The notes beneath the pieces are model-generated. The model saw only the letters and a list, made by a program, of their open reading frames with translations, was not told where the DNA came from and made no database searches. Of a stretch of DNA of 64,000 bases, positions 1-8,222 are shown one piece after another. The stretch is from the NCBI GenBank assembly GCA_944326695.1, contig CALVEZ010000004.1:1-64000 (forward strand), given 5' to 3'. Within the stretch, counting starts at the first letter, position 1, and every line of letters starts with the position of its first letter. The position numbers and the translations under genes were made by a program. The DNA comes from Candidatus Bilophila faecipullorum. Lineage in GTDB: Bacteria > Desulfobacterota > Desulfovibrionia > Desulfovibrionales > Desulfovibrionaceae.

Positions 1-38
1 GGCCAGCGAGACGTTCCGTCCCGCAGCGGCGAGAACGG

Positions 39-67
39 GTTATGCACCTCTCTGCCCTCCCTGTCAA
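39..67 (-). promoter_or_regulatory. Candidate sigma70 promoter reading out of the left edge
   Basis: On the minus strand there is a perfect TTGACA (62-67), a 17-base spacer and CATAAC (39-44) as a -10 box with 4 of 6 matches. It would drive a gene to the left of the window that cannot be seen. The call rests on motif and spacing only. Confidence 0.4.
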
Positions 68-162
68 CGACTTTTTATATTTTTTTCTCTTTTTTCCGGA
101 GAAAGTATCAAATTGCTTATAATAACGGCGTGTTTTCGCGCATAAAGACGTTTTCGACGCAC

Positions 163-198
163 CAAAGCAAAAGCCCCCGCCTGGGAAGGCGGGGGCTT
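163..198 (-). terminator. Intrinsic terminator of the AMIN-domain gene
   Basis: An 11-bp GC-rich stem (AAGCCCCCGCC with its complement, six-base loop) is followed on the minus strand by TTTTGCTTT. It lies about 20 bases after the stop codon of the gene at 218-1078. Confidence 0.85.
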
Positions 199-217
199 CG
201 GACTTGCGACGTTCCAA

Positions 218-1078
218 TTACTTGATGCGGACTTCAACGGTATTGGCGTTGATCTGAACCACTTTGGCGGATTCGGGAGCGCGGGTCAGCTCAAAAACCA
301 GCCGGGTGGCCCCTTCGTGATGTCCCACGCGGATGTCCTTGATCCACAAATCCTTGGGGACGCGCGGCACTTGAATGCCCCACTTGCCTTGCAGGTCGAC
401 CACATAGCGGTGCGGGTCCTTTAAGAGCATGGTCTTGAACTTCAAAGGCGCGGCTCCGGTCATCCGGAAGACCACATCCTTGTCCAGTTCCAGCCGGGTG
501 CCCGTGATCGCCGTCTGCCCCGCTTCCAGCTTGGCCGGAGCCTTGGTGGTCAGGACCACGGCCGAGCTTTTCGCCGGGGCCGAAGGCTGCTTCTTCTCCG
601 CTTCGGCCTTGGCGGGCGTCTCCGGTTTCCTCGGCTCGGCCTTGGGTTCTTCTTGCGGGGCTTTTTCTTCCACGGGGGCGGGCGACGTTTCGTTGAACGT
701 CCCCACGGGCGCAATATCCCCTACGGGCGCAGGACCTGCCTGCGGAGCCTCGGCGGGCGTTTCGCTTGCCGCGGGCGCGGCGGTTTCGGGCGCAGTGGGC
801 GAAGACGTTTCCGTCGGCGCCTTGGCGACCATGTCCAGCGCCGACCCGGTCGAACCCCGCAGGGTCCCGTTATCAAGGGGGACCAAAACGCCCTTGCCGT
901 TCTCCACAGTGCTCAGATCAGGCAATTGGGGCAGGGAAGGCACTTCTTTTGAAAGCGATCCCGTCACCATTTGCCCTTCCGAAGCCACCGGCTCCTGAAC
1001 CCGCCATTCCAACGCCGCGAGGACGGCGAGGGAAAGCATAAAAACCCCTATGACAAGCAGGGTTCGCATACGATTCAT
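218..1078 (-). CDS. AMIN-domain membrane-anchored protein
   Basis: A 286-residue protein with three parts: an N-terminal hydrophobic segment (about residues 4-23, RTLLVIGVFMLSLAVLAAL) that acts as signal or anchor, a long Pro/Ala/Glu/Lys-rich linker to about residue 185, and a C-terminal AMIN-type domain. The domain shows the usual alternating hydrophobic strands (DVVFRMTG, HRYVVDLQG, ATRLVFEL, NTVEVRIK). AMIN domains direct proteins to the envelope, often by binding peptidoglycan or secretin complexes, so a periplasmic cell-wall role is likely. No amidase domain follows, so it is probably a localisation or structural factor. The ATG at 1078 was chosen because AAGGAG precedes it by ten bases; an ORF extends upstream but has no ribosome-binding site. 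Confidence 0.8.
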   Translation of the reverse strand: MNRMRTLLVIGVFMLSLAVLAALEWRVQEPVASEGQMVTGSLSKEVPSLPQLPDLSTVENGKGVLVPLDNGTLRGSTGSALDMVAKAPTETSSPTAPETAAPAASETPAEAPQAGPAPVGDIAPVGTFNETSPAPVEEKAPQEEPKAEPRKPETPAKAEAEKKQPSAPAKSSAVVLTTKAPAKLEAGQTAITGTRLELDKDVVFRMTGAAPLKFKTMLLKDPHRYVVDLQGKWGIQVPRVPKDLWIKDIRVGHHEGATRLVFELTRAPESAKVVQINANTVEVRIK

Positions 1079-1264
1079 GCCTTCAGCGCTCCTTATTGAA
1101 AAGCGGGGCCGGGTGGGCGTCACGCGCGCCCCGGCCCCCGAAACCGAAATGGTATCCTCTCCATTTTGAATGGAAACAGGGATACGCTTTTCCGCGTAAA
1201 AAGCAATCCGGCCCGGATGGGAAGCATCTCCTCGGAAACATTCCCTTTGCGCCCCTGCAACACC

Positions 1265-2224
1265 TTACTTTGCGGCCTTCTCCGGCACGAGGGAAGCGAT
1301 GACGCCTACGGCGAGGAGCCCCATAACAACGGCCAGACTGATGAGCGGCGAGATGTGTATGACGCCGAGCACGTCGAGCATCATCTTGATCCCGATGTAG
1401 GCCAGGATAGCAATGACCGACTTTTCGAGATGACGCAGGTAGCGCTTGCCCGCGGCGAGCAGGAAGTACATGGAACGCAGGCCGAGGATGGCAAAGACGT
1501 TGCTGGTATACACAAGGAAAGGATCGTGCGTGACCGCGATGATGGCGGGCACCGAGTCGAAGGCGAACATCACGTCGGAGAGTTCCACCACGACGAGGCA
1601 GAGGAAAAGCGGCGTGGCCTTCCAGATGAGCTTGCCCGCGCTGTCGGGCGCCTTGACGAAAAAGTCATGGCCGTGCAACTGGTTGTGCACGGGGATAAAG
1701 CGCCGGGTGTAGCGCACGGCCCAGTGCTCGGAGTAGTCGACGATTTCGTCCTTATGACCGCTGCGCATGGACTGCCACATCTTCCACGCCGTCCAGAGGA
1801 CGAAAATGCCGAACCCTGCCAGTGCATAGGGCCCGAACATGGCGACAAGGGAACTCCCCGCCGCTACGAAGATAAGGCGCAGGACCAGCGCGCCGAGCAC
1901 ACCATAATAAAGGACCCGGTGCTGGAAGGCATCCTTGATGGAGAAGGAGCCGAAAATGGCCATGATGACGAAAAGGTTGTCCACCGACAACGACTTTTCC
2001 AGAAGATAGCCCGTCAGGAAGAGCTGTACCTGCTCGGCCCCGAAGCTATAGCCGATGTACCCCGCGAAAACGAGGGCGAGGGCGATCCAGACGCAGGTCC
2101 ACAGGGCGGCGTTACGGGCGGAAACGGGCTTGTCCGCCTTGTGCGCGTGCAGGTCGAACCAGAGGGCGACGACCACGAGGACGCAGAAAAGGACGATCTC
2201 GGTCACGGAGTGTTCAACGATCAT
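1265..2224 (-). CDS. alx: TerC/Alx-family integral membrane protein, probable Mn2+ exporter
   Basis: A 319-residue polytopic protein with about nine hydrophobic segments and the two acidic family signatures, LSVDNLFV in the N-terminal half and DVMFAFDSVPA in the C-terminal half. E. coli Alx has almost the same length. Alx and relatives are manganese exporters or homeostasis factors; the metal assignment here is supported by the yybP-ykoY riboswitch directly upstream at 2310-2446. The start at 2224 has GGAGG eight bases upstream; the longer ORF runs through the riboswitch and is not coding. It appears monocistronic. Regulation is predicted to be by Mn2+ binding to the leader RNA, relieving termination. 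Confidence 0.88.
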   Translation of the reverse strand: MIVEHSVTEIVLFCVLVVVALWFDLHAHKADKPVSARNAALWTCVWIALALVFAGYIGYSFGAEQVQLFLTGYLLEKSLSVDNLFVIMAIFGSFSIKDAFQHRVLYYGVLGALVLRLIFVAAGSSLVAMFGPYALAGFGIFVLWTAWKMWQSMRSGHKDEIVDYSEHWAVRYTRRFIPVHNQLHGHDFFVKAPDSAGKLIWKATPLFLCLVVVELSDVMFAFDSVPAIIAVTHDPFLVYTSNVFAILGLRSMYFLLAAGKRYLRHLEKSVIAILAYIGIKMMLDVLGVIHISPLISLAVVMGLLAVGVIASLVPEKAAK

Positions 2225-2309
2225 CGGAACCTCCGCAGGCGGCCGGGCCGGAAAGAGGACAGTCGGACTTGGGCATGTTTTTACTCCTGTGTCGGTTTGG
2301 TCGCCGGAG

Positions 2310-2352
2310 AAAAACAAAAAGACCCTCCGGCAACACAGTGCCGTGAAGGTCT
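2310..2352 (-). terminator. Riboswitch expression-platform terminator
   Basis: On the minus strand AGACCTTC-A-CGGC pairs with GCCG-GA-GGGTCT, followed by TTTTTGTTTTT. The 5' arm overlaps the conserved GAGACC of the yybP-ykoY aptamer, giving a simple switch: Mn2+ bound means the arm is sequestered and transcription continues. An alternative hairpin GCCGGAG/CTCCGGC also exists just downstream. Confidence 0.75.
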
Positions 2353-2446
2353 CACTCATCAAGTCGAAGCTTGACGGTAACGCCAGGCCGCTAGGCCATG
2401 CTGTTGACGTTACCCGGGTCTCAAGAACCCAGCTACTCCCCTTTAC
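2310..2446 (-). promoter_or_regulatory. yybP-ykoY manganese riboswitch
   Basis: The minus strand carries the conserved 5' element AAAGGGGAGTAGC (2432-2444), a stem region with AACGTCAACAGCATGG and the 3' element GATGAGTGAGACCTTC (about 2345-2360). These are the hallmark elements of the yybP-ykoY class, which senses Mn2+. P1 can form between AAGG at the 5' end and CCTT at the 3' end. The 3' strand of the aptamer (AGACCTTC) is also the 5' arm of the terminator at 2310-2352, so folding of the aptamer should exclude the terminator. It lies 86 bases upstream of the alx start codon, a common arrangement for this family. Confidence 0.87.
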
Positions 2447-2549
2447 GTGGAAAAGAAAATACGCGGCGGTCCCCACCCTGTCAAGGGGCCACGCCCCATC
2501 TCCAACGCTTTTTATCACCCGGGACGCGCCCTTGAAGCCCGCGGGGGGT

Positions 2550-3254
2550 TCAATCCGCCACGACGAAATTGCCGGGATACTGGCGGTCGAGCTCGTCGGA
2601 AAGGTTTTCCGCATGGTTGAGGGACGGAAAAGGCCCGGCCTGCACACGCCACAGCCCGATGGAAGGGGCGTAGAAGGCCCGCCCTCCGAGGTTGCGCCCG
2701 CGCAGCCGCCGCACCAGCGCCTGAGCGGAGGATTCATTGCTCAGGGCGGCGATTTGGATGTAGAAACGGCCCTCCATGTCCCCCGGTCGCGCCCCGCCCA
2801 CGCCTTCGAGCGCCTCCACGCGCACCCGGGCCGTGCCCGTGCCGATCATGCCGAGCTTCTGTGCGCCCCCGTAGGACAGATCGATGATGCGGTTGCCGAC
2901 GAAGGGGCCGCGGTCATTGACCCGCACCACGATGGAACGCCCGTTGCCCAAATGGGTCACGCGCACTTTCGTCCCCAGCGGCAGCAGCTTATGCGCTGCG
3001 GTCATGGCGTACATGTTGTAGCGCTCGCCATTGGCGGTCTTGCGGCCGTGGAAGTCTTTGCCATACCACGAGGCGACGCCCTCTTCCCGATAGCCGTCCG
3101 CCGTCAGGTAAGGGCGGTAGGTCTTGCCCCGCACGGTGTAGGTTTTCGTCCCCCGCGTAGCTCCCCCGCCGCCGACGTCGGTCAGGCCGCAGGCGGTCAG
3201 GGAAAAGCACAGCAGTCCAAACAGCACGAAACGAAAAAAAGAAAGCGTACGCAT
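2550..3254 (-). CDS. rlpA: RlpA-family septal ring lytic transglycosylase lipoprotein with SPOR domain
   Basis: A 234-residue lipoprotein: signal peptide with lipobox LTAC (Cys at about 22), a double-psi beta-barrel RlpA domain (about 55-145) with the core [17 protein letters not shown] and VRVNDRGPF, and a C-terminal SPOR domain (about 160-234, [19 protein letters not shown]). RlpA cleaves naked glycan strands at the septum and SPOR domains bind such denuded glycans, so it should act in daughter-cell separation in the periplasm, anchored to the outer membrane. The start at 3254 has GAGGTGG upstream. It is divergent from the M23 lipoprotein gene, another cell-wall gene, across a 496-base AT-rich gap. 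Confidence 0.9.
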   Translation of the reverse strand: MRTLSFFRFVLFGLLCFSLTACGLTDVGGGGATRGTKTYTVRGKTYRPYLTADGYREEGVASWYGKDFHGRKTANGERYNMYAMTAAHKLLPLGTKVRVTHLGNGRSIVVRVNDRGPFVGNRIIDLSYGGAQKLGMIGTGTARVRVEALEGVGGARPGDMEGRFYIQIAALSNESSAQALVRRLRGRNLGGRAFYAPSIGLWRVQAGPFPSLNHAENLSDELDRQYPGNFVVAD

Positions 3255-3750
3255 ACCACCTCGGGATGTTCCCGTTCCACTATGGCATAGTCACCGCCTT
3301 TCGCCAAGTCCCTGTCCTTCGCCGGAATGTCGGGCAAACACGGACCGATCCTCTCTTTGTGGCAAACAAACCATTATCCATTGAAATTATTTAATAATTA
3401 AGGGTTGAGTCTTCGCTTATCAAGAAAAGAAATCGTTCAAAATAAGGGCTCTTTTCTTTTTTCCAAAAAAAATGCCCCCCATCCAAACACGGCGCTCCTC
3501 CCGCTTATCCGCCCTGATCATTGGAAAAGAGAGTTCAAACAAGAAGTATAAGTTTTTTAACCAGATACGTTATAATACGCCTCTTGGCCCCTAAGCGGGC
3601 CTTTTTCTTTAACCTTCCCTCTTCTTTCAGTAAAAGAGGCGCTTATCTCGACACGACGCGCCCGGGATGCTAAGAAAGCCCCTTGTAAAAAACGATCAGG
3701 TCGCCACCCTTGCGGTTCGTGGCGTCGTCCCTGCAAACAAGGAATACTTC
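3255..3750. other. AT-rich divergent intergenic region
   Basis: No convincing coding region. The stretch 3360-3600 is much more AT-rich than its surroundings and holds a TATAAT at 3571-3576 and a terminator-like hairpin at 3586-3610. It must contain the promoters for rlpA (leftward) and the M23 gene (rightward), but I could not assign them firmly. Confidence 0.6.
3586..3610 (+). terminator. Terminator-like hairpin just after a TATAAT box
   Basis: GGCCC-CTAAGC-GGGCC is followed by TTTTTCTTT. It begins only ten bases after a consensus TATAAT (3571-3576). It either ends a short unannotated transcript from the left or attenuates transcription into the M23 gene. Confidence 0.55.
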
Positions 3751-4527
3751 ATGCCCCACATACGACTGACCGCCCGCTCTCTCCATGGCGCCCTGAGGTG
3801 GCTTTCCCTTCCCTGCCTGCTGTTGCTCGCCGCCTGCGCCCCCCAGCACACCACGCCCACACGTCACCAATATTCCATCGTCCGCTATCACGACTCCCTG
3901 TCGGATTTTCATAGCTACCGTTCCTCCGCGCGGGAAGTCGTGGCCTATTCCACGCGCGGCCCCTTTTCCCCCGGGCAGCGTCCCGATTTTACGCCCGTCC
4001 CCAATGAGGAACTCGACGACGGCGATATGGAAGCGACGCCCGATCTGCTTCAGGAACCGTCCCTTTACCCCACGCTCGCCCTGCTCAAGCCCGTGCCGGA
4101 CGACCTGCGGATCACCTCGCCTTTCGGCGTGCGCGTCCATCCGCTGAAACGCCGCCGCCTCATGCACGCGGGCGTGGACATCGCCGGAAAACGCGGGGAA
4201 AAAGTCGTGGCGTCCGCCCCGGGCACCATCATCCACAGCGGGCGCAAGGGTTCCTACGGCCTCACCGTAGACATCGAAGCCGGCAACGGCGTCATCCTCC
4301 GCTACGCCCATCTCGACAAGATCGGCGTGCGCAAGGGGCAGAAGGTCAAACGGGGACAGTACATCGGCAATCTGGGAAGGACAGGACGGGTCACGGCCGC
4401 TCATCTCCATTTTGAAGTACGGCTCCACGACAAGCCCATCAACCCCCTCCAGTTCCTCTCGCCCGAACACCACTGGGCGGCCAATACCGGAGAACGGCCC
4501 GCCAAAAGCGGACGCGCCAAACGCTAA
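3751..4527 (+). CDS. M23 (LytM-type) peptidase-family lipoprotein
   Basis: A 258-residue lipoprotein. Signal peptide with lipobox LLAAC (Cys 29), a linker to about residue 120, then a Peptidase_M23 domain. The zinc and catalytic residues look intact: HAGVDIA supplies His and Asp, HLHFEV supplies the catalytic and zinc-binding histidines, so an active endopeptidase is plausible rather than a degenerate activator. Members cleave peptidoglycan cross-links or activate amidases at division. The start was placed at 3751 because the signal peptide begins there and AAGGAA lies upstream; the ORF extends 28 codons further without support. Its neighbour rlpA points to the same process. Confidence 0.87.
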   Translation: MPHIRLTARSLHGALRWLSLPCLLLLAACAPQHTTPTRHQYSIVRYHDSLSDFHSYRSSAREVVAYSTRGPFSPGQRPDFTPVPNEELDDGDMEATPDLLQEPSLYPTLALLKPVPDDLRITSPFGVRVHPLKRRRLMHAGVDIAGKRGEKVVASAPGTIIHSGRKGSYGLTVDIEAGNGVILRYAHLDKIGVRKGQKVKRGQYIGNLGRTGRVTAAHLHFEVRLHDKPINPLQFLSPEHHWAANTGERPAKSGRAKR

Positions 4528-4531
4528 TCCC

Positions 4532-4557
4532 AAGGCGGCCCCCAAAGCCGCCTTTTT
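4532..4557 (+). terminator. Intrinsic terminator after the M23 gene
   Basis: AAGGCGGC pairs with GCCGCCTT across a seven-base loop and runs into TTTTT, starting five bases after the stop codon. Confidence 0.85.
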
Positions 4558-4776
4558 GCTGGGCGGCGGAAAGGATCGTATCCACGCAGCCGCGTAAGAC
4601 AGGGCGCGCGGCCCCCCATCAGGCACCTTGGGCAAGGCTCTGCTTTCCGGTACCGGCCAGCGCGTTTCCTGCCCGACGGGAGCCTTGCCCCCGCCCCTTG
4701 GCAACACCTCCACGCGCAGGCCGCCCTGCCTGGCCGGGGGCCTTGCCCTCCGCCGCGCCGCCGGATACAAGACGGC

Positions 4777-5931
4777 ATGAACACGCAAAGCCTTCCCGTC
4801 CTCATGTACCACTACGTTAACCGTTTTCCGGGCGCGACCACGGTCAGCCCGGAAGCTTTTGAGGCGCAGTGCCGGGGCATGGCCGAAAATGGCTGGCGCG
4901 GGGTGGGCCTCGACGAAGCCGAAGCCTTCCTGCTCCACGGAACGCCCCTGCCGCGCCGCTCGCTCCTCATCACGTTCGACGACGGCTATCTCGACAATTA
5001 CGTCTACGCATGGCCCATCCTCCGCAAGTACGGGCACAAGGGCGTGGTCTTCGCCGTGACGGATCGTCTGGAAAAAGCGTCCGGCCCGCGCCCCACCCTT
5101 GCCGATGTCCGGTCCGGCTCCGAACTCACCCTGCCGCCCGTGGACACGCCCTTGCAGGCCACGGACTACGGCTTTCAGGAACGCCGCGATCTTTTCATGT
5201 CATGGGAGGAAGCCCGACGCATGGAGGAGAGCGGCGTCATGGCCGTGGCCGCGCACTCGGCCCGTCATCTGGCCGTCTTCGCCGGACCGGAATGGGGCCC
5301 GGTGAACCGGCACGACCGCCGCAAGGCCGCATCCCCCTTTGAAGAAGCCGCAAAACGCTTCCACGTGCCCGGTACCCGCCTGAACACCTTCAACCGCACG
5401 GACTTTCCCGTCGTCTGGGGGTTGCCGCGCTTCAAGGAACGGCCTTTTCTGCACAGCCGGGCCTTCATCCCCTCCCCCGAACTGGTGCGGGCCGTGCGCG
5501 GCCTTGTCCCGCAGGACATCCGCGAGGCCAGAGCCTTTTTCGAGCATCCCGGCAAGGTGGCGGAACTGGAGGCGCTCGTGGCGTCCTTTGCTCAGGATCG
5601 TCTCGGCACGCCGGAAACGGAAGAAAAACGGCGGGAGCGCGTGCGCGCCGAAATCGCCTCCTGCGCCGAAACCCTGCGCCGGGAACTCGGCCATCCCGTG
5701 CGCTCGCTGTGCTGGCCGTGGGGAAGCGGCTCGGACGTGGCCGTGGAAGAAGCCCGCCAAGAGGGATTTGCCGTCTTCTTCACCACGCGCATGGGAGCCA
5801 ACCCGCCCGCCGCGCCCGCCGCCGTACGGCGTTTCAAGGTCCGCGACGCAGGCTGGACGTGGCTCCGGCTGCGGCTTGAAATCTACTCCCGGCCAAGGCT
5901 CGCGGCCCTCTACGCCGCCTGCCGTCTTTAA
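4777..5931 (+). CDS. Polysaccharide deacetylase (NodB-type) family protein
   Basis: A 384-residue protein. The start of a NodB carbohydrate-esterase-4 domain is clear: LPVLMYHYV at residues 6-14 and LLITFDDGY near residue 67, where the Asp pair is the catalytic base and metal ligand. A likely second metal motif is AHSARH (about residue 160), close to the H-x3-H motif of the family. The region from about 190 to 300 is an insertion of unknown function, and SLCWPWG near 315 resembles the later conserved strand of the fold. Such enzymes remove N- or O-acetyl groups from cell-surface glycans. There is no signal peptide, so it may be cytoplasmic and act on a precursor. The start lacks a strong Shine-Dalgarno sequence and could lie a little downstream. 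Confidence 0.8.
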   Translation: MNTQSLPVLMYHYVNRFPGATTVSPEAFEAQCRGMAENGWRGVGLDEAEAFLLHGTPLPRRSLLITFDDGYLDNYVYAWPILRKYGHKGVVFAVTDRLEKASGPRPTLADVRSGSELTLPPVDTPLQATDYGFQERRDLFMSWEEARRMEESGVMAVAAHSARHLAVFAGPEWGPVNRHDRRKAASPFEEAAKRFHVPGTRLNTFNRTDFPVVWGLPRFKERPFLHSRAFIPSPELVRAVRGLVPQDIREARAFFEHPGKVAELEALVASFAQDRLGTPETEEKRRERVRAEIASCAETLRRELGHPVRSLCWPWGSGSDVAVEEARQEGFAVFFTTRMGANPPAAPAAVRRFKVRDAGWTWLRLRLEIYSRPRLAALYAACRL

Positions 5932-6302
5932 GGAGGCTCGTCACGGCGTCCGTCCCCCCCTTGTTTCCCCGGAGCCTTGCCAAGGGAAAACGCTGCGGCA
6001 GCGCCGCGCCCGTAGAAACATTAGATAATAAGCTGGAATACAACGGATAATCTATCCTCTCCGTCGCGCCCGTGGAAATCTGCGCTCTCCTTGGACAGGT
6101 ACGGAGGAGGAATTCCCCTGTGAGGCGATGCCGTCCCTCATCGGCCAATGGGATGTCCCTGCAGGAGAAAAAGGGGCACGGCGCCTTCTTTCCGGCGAAA
6201 AGGCGAGCCGCCGGAAGCGCGGGGCCGCCCCTAACCACTGGACAAAAGCGTCTGCCAATGGCATTTCTGAGCCCCTACTTCCTTTGCCAACAGGATATTC
6301 CC
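5932..6302. other. Intergenic region with weak 60-bp repeat
   Basis: No coding region seen. An imperfect repeat around CGCGCCCGTRGAAAY occurs at 6003-6020 and 6063-6080, exactly 60 bases apart. It holds the promoter region of the following exported protein. Confidence 0.45.
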
Positions 6303-6995
6303 ATGCGTTTTGTCGTCAGCCTTCTCCTCTGCTGCGCGTTGGCCCTTCCCGCCTTTGCCGCCGACGCCCCGTCCCTCGTTCATGACGCCCTCATCTCCCG
6401 TGAAAACGGCAAGGTACACATCCGCGTCCATTACCCCGTGACCGGCAACGCCCGCGTGGACGCCGACGTTGCGGCCTGGGCCCGGCAGGTGGTGGATACG
6501 TTCCAGTCCACCTACGGCGAGGAACCCGATCTCGGCGTGCCCTACGAGCTGGAAACGACCTACAGCACCACCCGGCCCTCGCCCTCGGTGCTGTCCATCG
6601 TCTGGAAGACCGCAAGCTACACCGGCGGCGCGCACGGCAACCTCGAAATCAGCACCACAACCTACGACATGCAGTCCGGGACGCTCATCGATCTCTACGA
6701 CGTGTTCGCAGACCTCGACGCGGCGCTGAGCGACATGAGCGCCTTCTGTACCCGCAAGCTGTCGCGCACGCTCGGGGACATGTACAACAAGGATATGCTC
6801 GAAGGCGGCACCGCGCCCGAAGCGGACAATTTTTCCAGCTTCGCCCTCACCCCGGCGGGCATCCGCATCTTTTTCCAGCCCTATCAGGTCGCGCCGTGGG
6901 CGGCCGGGCCGCAGGCCGTGGACATCCCCCTCGACGCCCTCACGGACGCCCGGCCCCGCCTTTCCCTTTGGGGAAAAGCCGCTCGGCCAGAATAA
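6303..6995 (+). CDS. Exported DUF3298/RsiV-like protein
   Basis: A 230-residue protein with a signal peptide (MRFVVSLLLCCALALPAFA, cleavage after about 19). The mature part matches the RsiV/DUF3298 type: a short N-terminal domain followed by TASYTGGAHGN, where the GGAHG motif is characteristic, and a C-terminal segment ending in FFQPYQVAPWAAG. In Gram-positives this fold is the extracellular lysozyme-binding part of anti-sigma factor RsiV; in proteobacteria similar periplasmic proteins are of unknown function. The start was set at the signal peptide with AGGATA upstream. Its 3' end overlaps the convergent methyltransferase gene by 56 bases. Confidence 0.75.
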   Translation: MRFVVSLLLCCALALPAFAADAPSLVHDALISRENGKVHIRVHYPVTGNARVDADVAAWARQVVDTFQSTYGEEPDLGVPYELETTYSTTRPSPSVLSIVWKTASYTGGAHGNLEISTTTYDMQSGTLIDLYDVFADLDAALSDMSAFCTRKLSRTLGDMYNKDMLEGGTAPEADNFSSFALTPAGIRIFFQPYQVAPWAAGPQAVDIPLDALTDARPRLSLWGKAARPE

Positions 6996-7611
6996 GCCGC
7001 TCCAGATTGCGCGCCTTGTTGGGCTGCGACAGGGACAAAACCCGCCATTCTTCCGGGGACAGGGCTGCGCTCCATGCGAGTACGGCCCTGTCCTCTTCCA
7101 TTCCCCCGCGATGCCCCGTGTAAACGTGCGCCGAAAGGACACCCCCACAGGCGAGCAGCCGCGAGGCCGCATCCAGCGCCGCCACGGTCGTGGGGGCCGC
7201 CGTCGTCACCGCCTTGTCGCTGCCGGGCAAAAAGCCCAGATTGAACATGATCGCTGTCACCTTTCCCCTGAGTTCCAGCGCGGGGAAGAGCCGGGCAAGC
7301 TCCCGTTCCATATGCTCATGGCCCGACCGCACCAGCCGGACGCGCCCGAGCAGCCCCTCCGCCGCCAGCCGATCCCGCGTGGCCGCGAGCGCGGCTTCCT
7401 GCACGTCGAAGGCCGCTATAAGGCCGCCCTCCCCCACTTGCCGGGCCAGAAAGACGGCGTCGTACCCGTTGCCGGCGGTCGCGCCCACGGCAAAAGGAAA
7501 GGCAGGGACGCCGTCCCCGCCTTTTGGCAAGGCCCGGGCTTCAAAAGCCCGCGCCACGGCCCGGTGAGCGATTTCCGTCAGCGCCGGAAGGCTCACCGCC
7601 CGCTCACGCAT
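6940..7611 (-). CDS. MnmM/YtqB-type SAM-dependent methyltransferase
   Basis: A 223-residue class I methyltransferase of the rRNA_methylase (YtqB) family. The SAM-binding region is around VGATAGNGYDAVFLA (about residues 42-56) with a G-x-G loop followed by AAFDVQEAAL. The diagnostic motif FNLGFLPGSDK is present near residue 145, and the C-terminal HVYTGHRGG and QPNKARNLERL segments match the family. In Bacillus subtilis the homologue MnmM methylates the wobble uridine of tRNAs (nm5U to mnm5U); this role here is inferred from family membership. The start ATG overlaps the stop of the upstream gene (ATGCGTGA), so the two are translationally coupled. The 3' end overlaps the opposing gene. Confidence 0.8.
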   Translation of the reverse strand: MRERAVSLPALTEIAHRAVARAFEARALPKGGDGVPAFPFAVGATAGNGYDAVFLARQVGEGGLIAAFDVQEAALAATRDRLAAEGLLGRVRLVRSGHEHMERELARLFPALELRGKVTAIMFNLGFLPGSDKAVTTAAPTTVAALDAASRLLACGGVLSAHVYTGHRGGMEEDRAVLAWSAALSPEEWRVLSLSQPNKARNLERLILAERLFPKGKGGAGRP

Positions 7612-8056
7612 GAGCCACCCCGTTCCCTTCCTGCATGGATTCGTGGAACATCAGGCACCACTGGTCGAAATTGAACGGCTCCTGCTCCAGCTTGTCCACG
7701 TTGTCGTGCAGCCATTGATGGAAGCGGCCTACCATGGACTGGAATTCGGGATGTTCGAGCGCGGCCATGCTCTGCTCGCCCAACGCGGAACGGGCATAGC
7801 CGAGCACGGCGGAACAGGCCATCGTCGCGTCGACGATGGTTCCGTTCAACTGCCCGAGAAGGCTCTTGTAGTCGGGATAATCCTCTTCAAGCTCCCGAAC
7901 CGTCGCTTCGGGAATCTGAATGCAGAAATCGCCGTCCGCATCTTCCTCGATCCACGAGAAGCGGACCCACTGTTCAAAAATGACGGCATCAAGCAGGGCG
8001 GACATCAGCCCCTTCATTTCATCGGAAGACGGGACCGGAGTGGATGACGTATTCAT
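7604..8056 (-). CDS. Conserved-looking acidic cytoplasmic protein, function unknown
   Basis: A 150-residue acidic protein with no signal peptide or membrane segment and no domain I recognise. It is rich in Glu, Asp, Trp and Met, with segments such as QWVRFSWIEEDADGDFCIQ and FNFDQWCLMFHESM. The start at 8056 has AAGGAG nine bases upstream. It overlaps the methyltransferase start by eight bases, so a shared operon and possibly a shared process are likely. The gene is real by ribosome-binding site and coupling, but no function can be given. Confidence 0.7.
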   Translation of the reverse strand: MNTSSTPVPSSDEMKGLMSALLDAVIFEQWVRFSWIEEDADGDFCIQIPEATVRELEEDYPDYKSLLGQLNGTIVDATMACSAVLGYARSALGEQSMAALEHPEFQSMVGRFHQWLHDNVDKLEQEPFNFDQWCLMFHESMQEGNGVAHA

Positions 8057-8222
8057 GAATGCTCCTTGGAGAGAAAATATAGCCTCACTATGGGCACGGG
8101 TGGCCCCAAGGTCAAGGCCGCACAGCCGCCGCTTTGCTTTTTCCGCAAAAAAGCCTACCGTCCACCGGCGCGCCATTCCGTTTCCGCGCCCTTTGTCCGC
8201 AACCCCAAACCAAGGATTCCGC

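Noticed and set aside
1166..2374. Long plus-strand ORF of 402 codons opposite alx
   Set aside because: It is a shadow of the alx frame and riboswitch: no ribosome-binding site, charged low-complexity composition, and the minus strand has clear TerC motifs.
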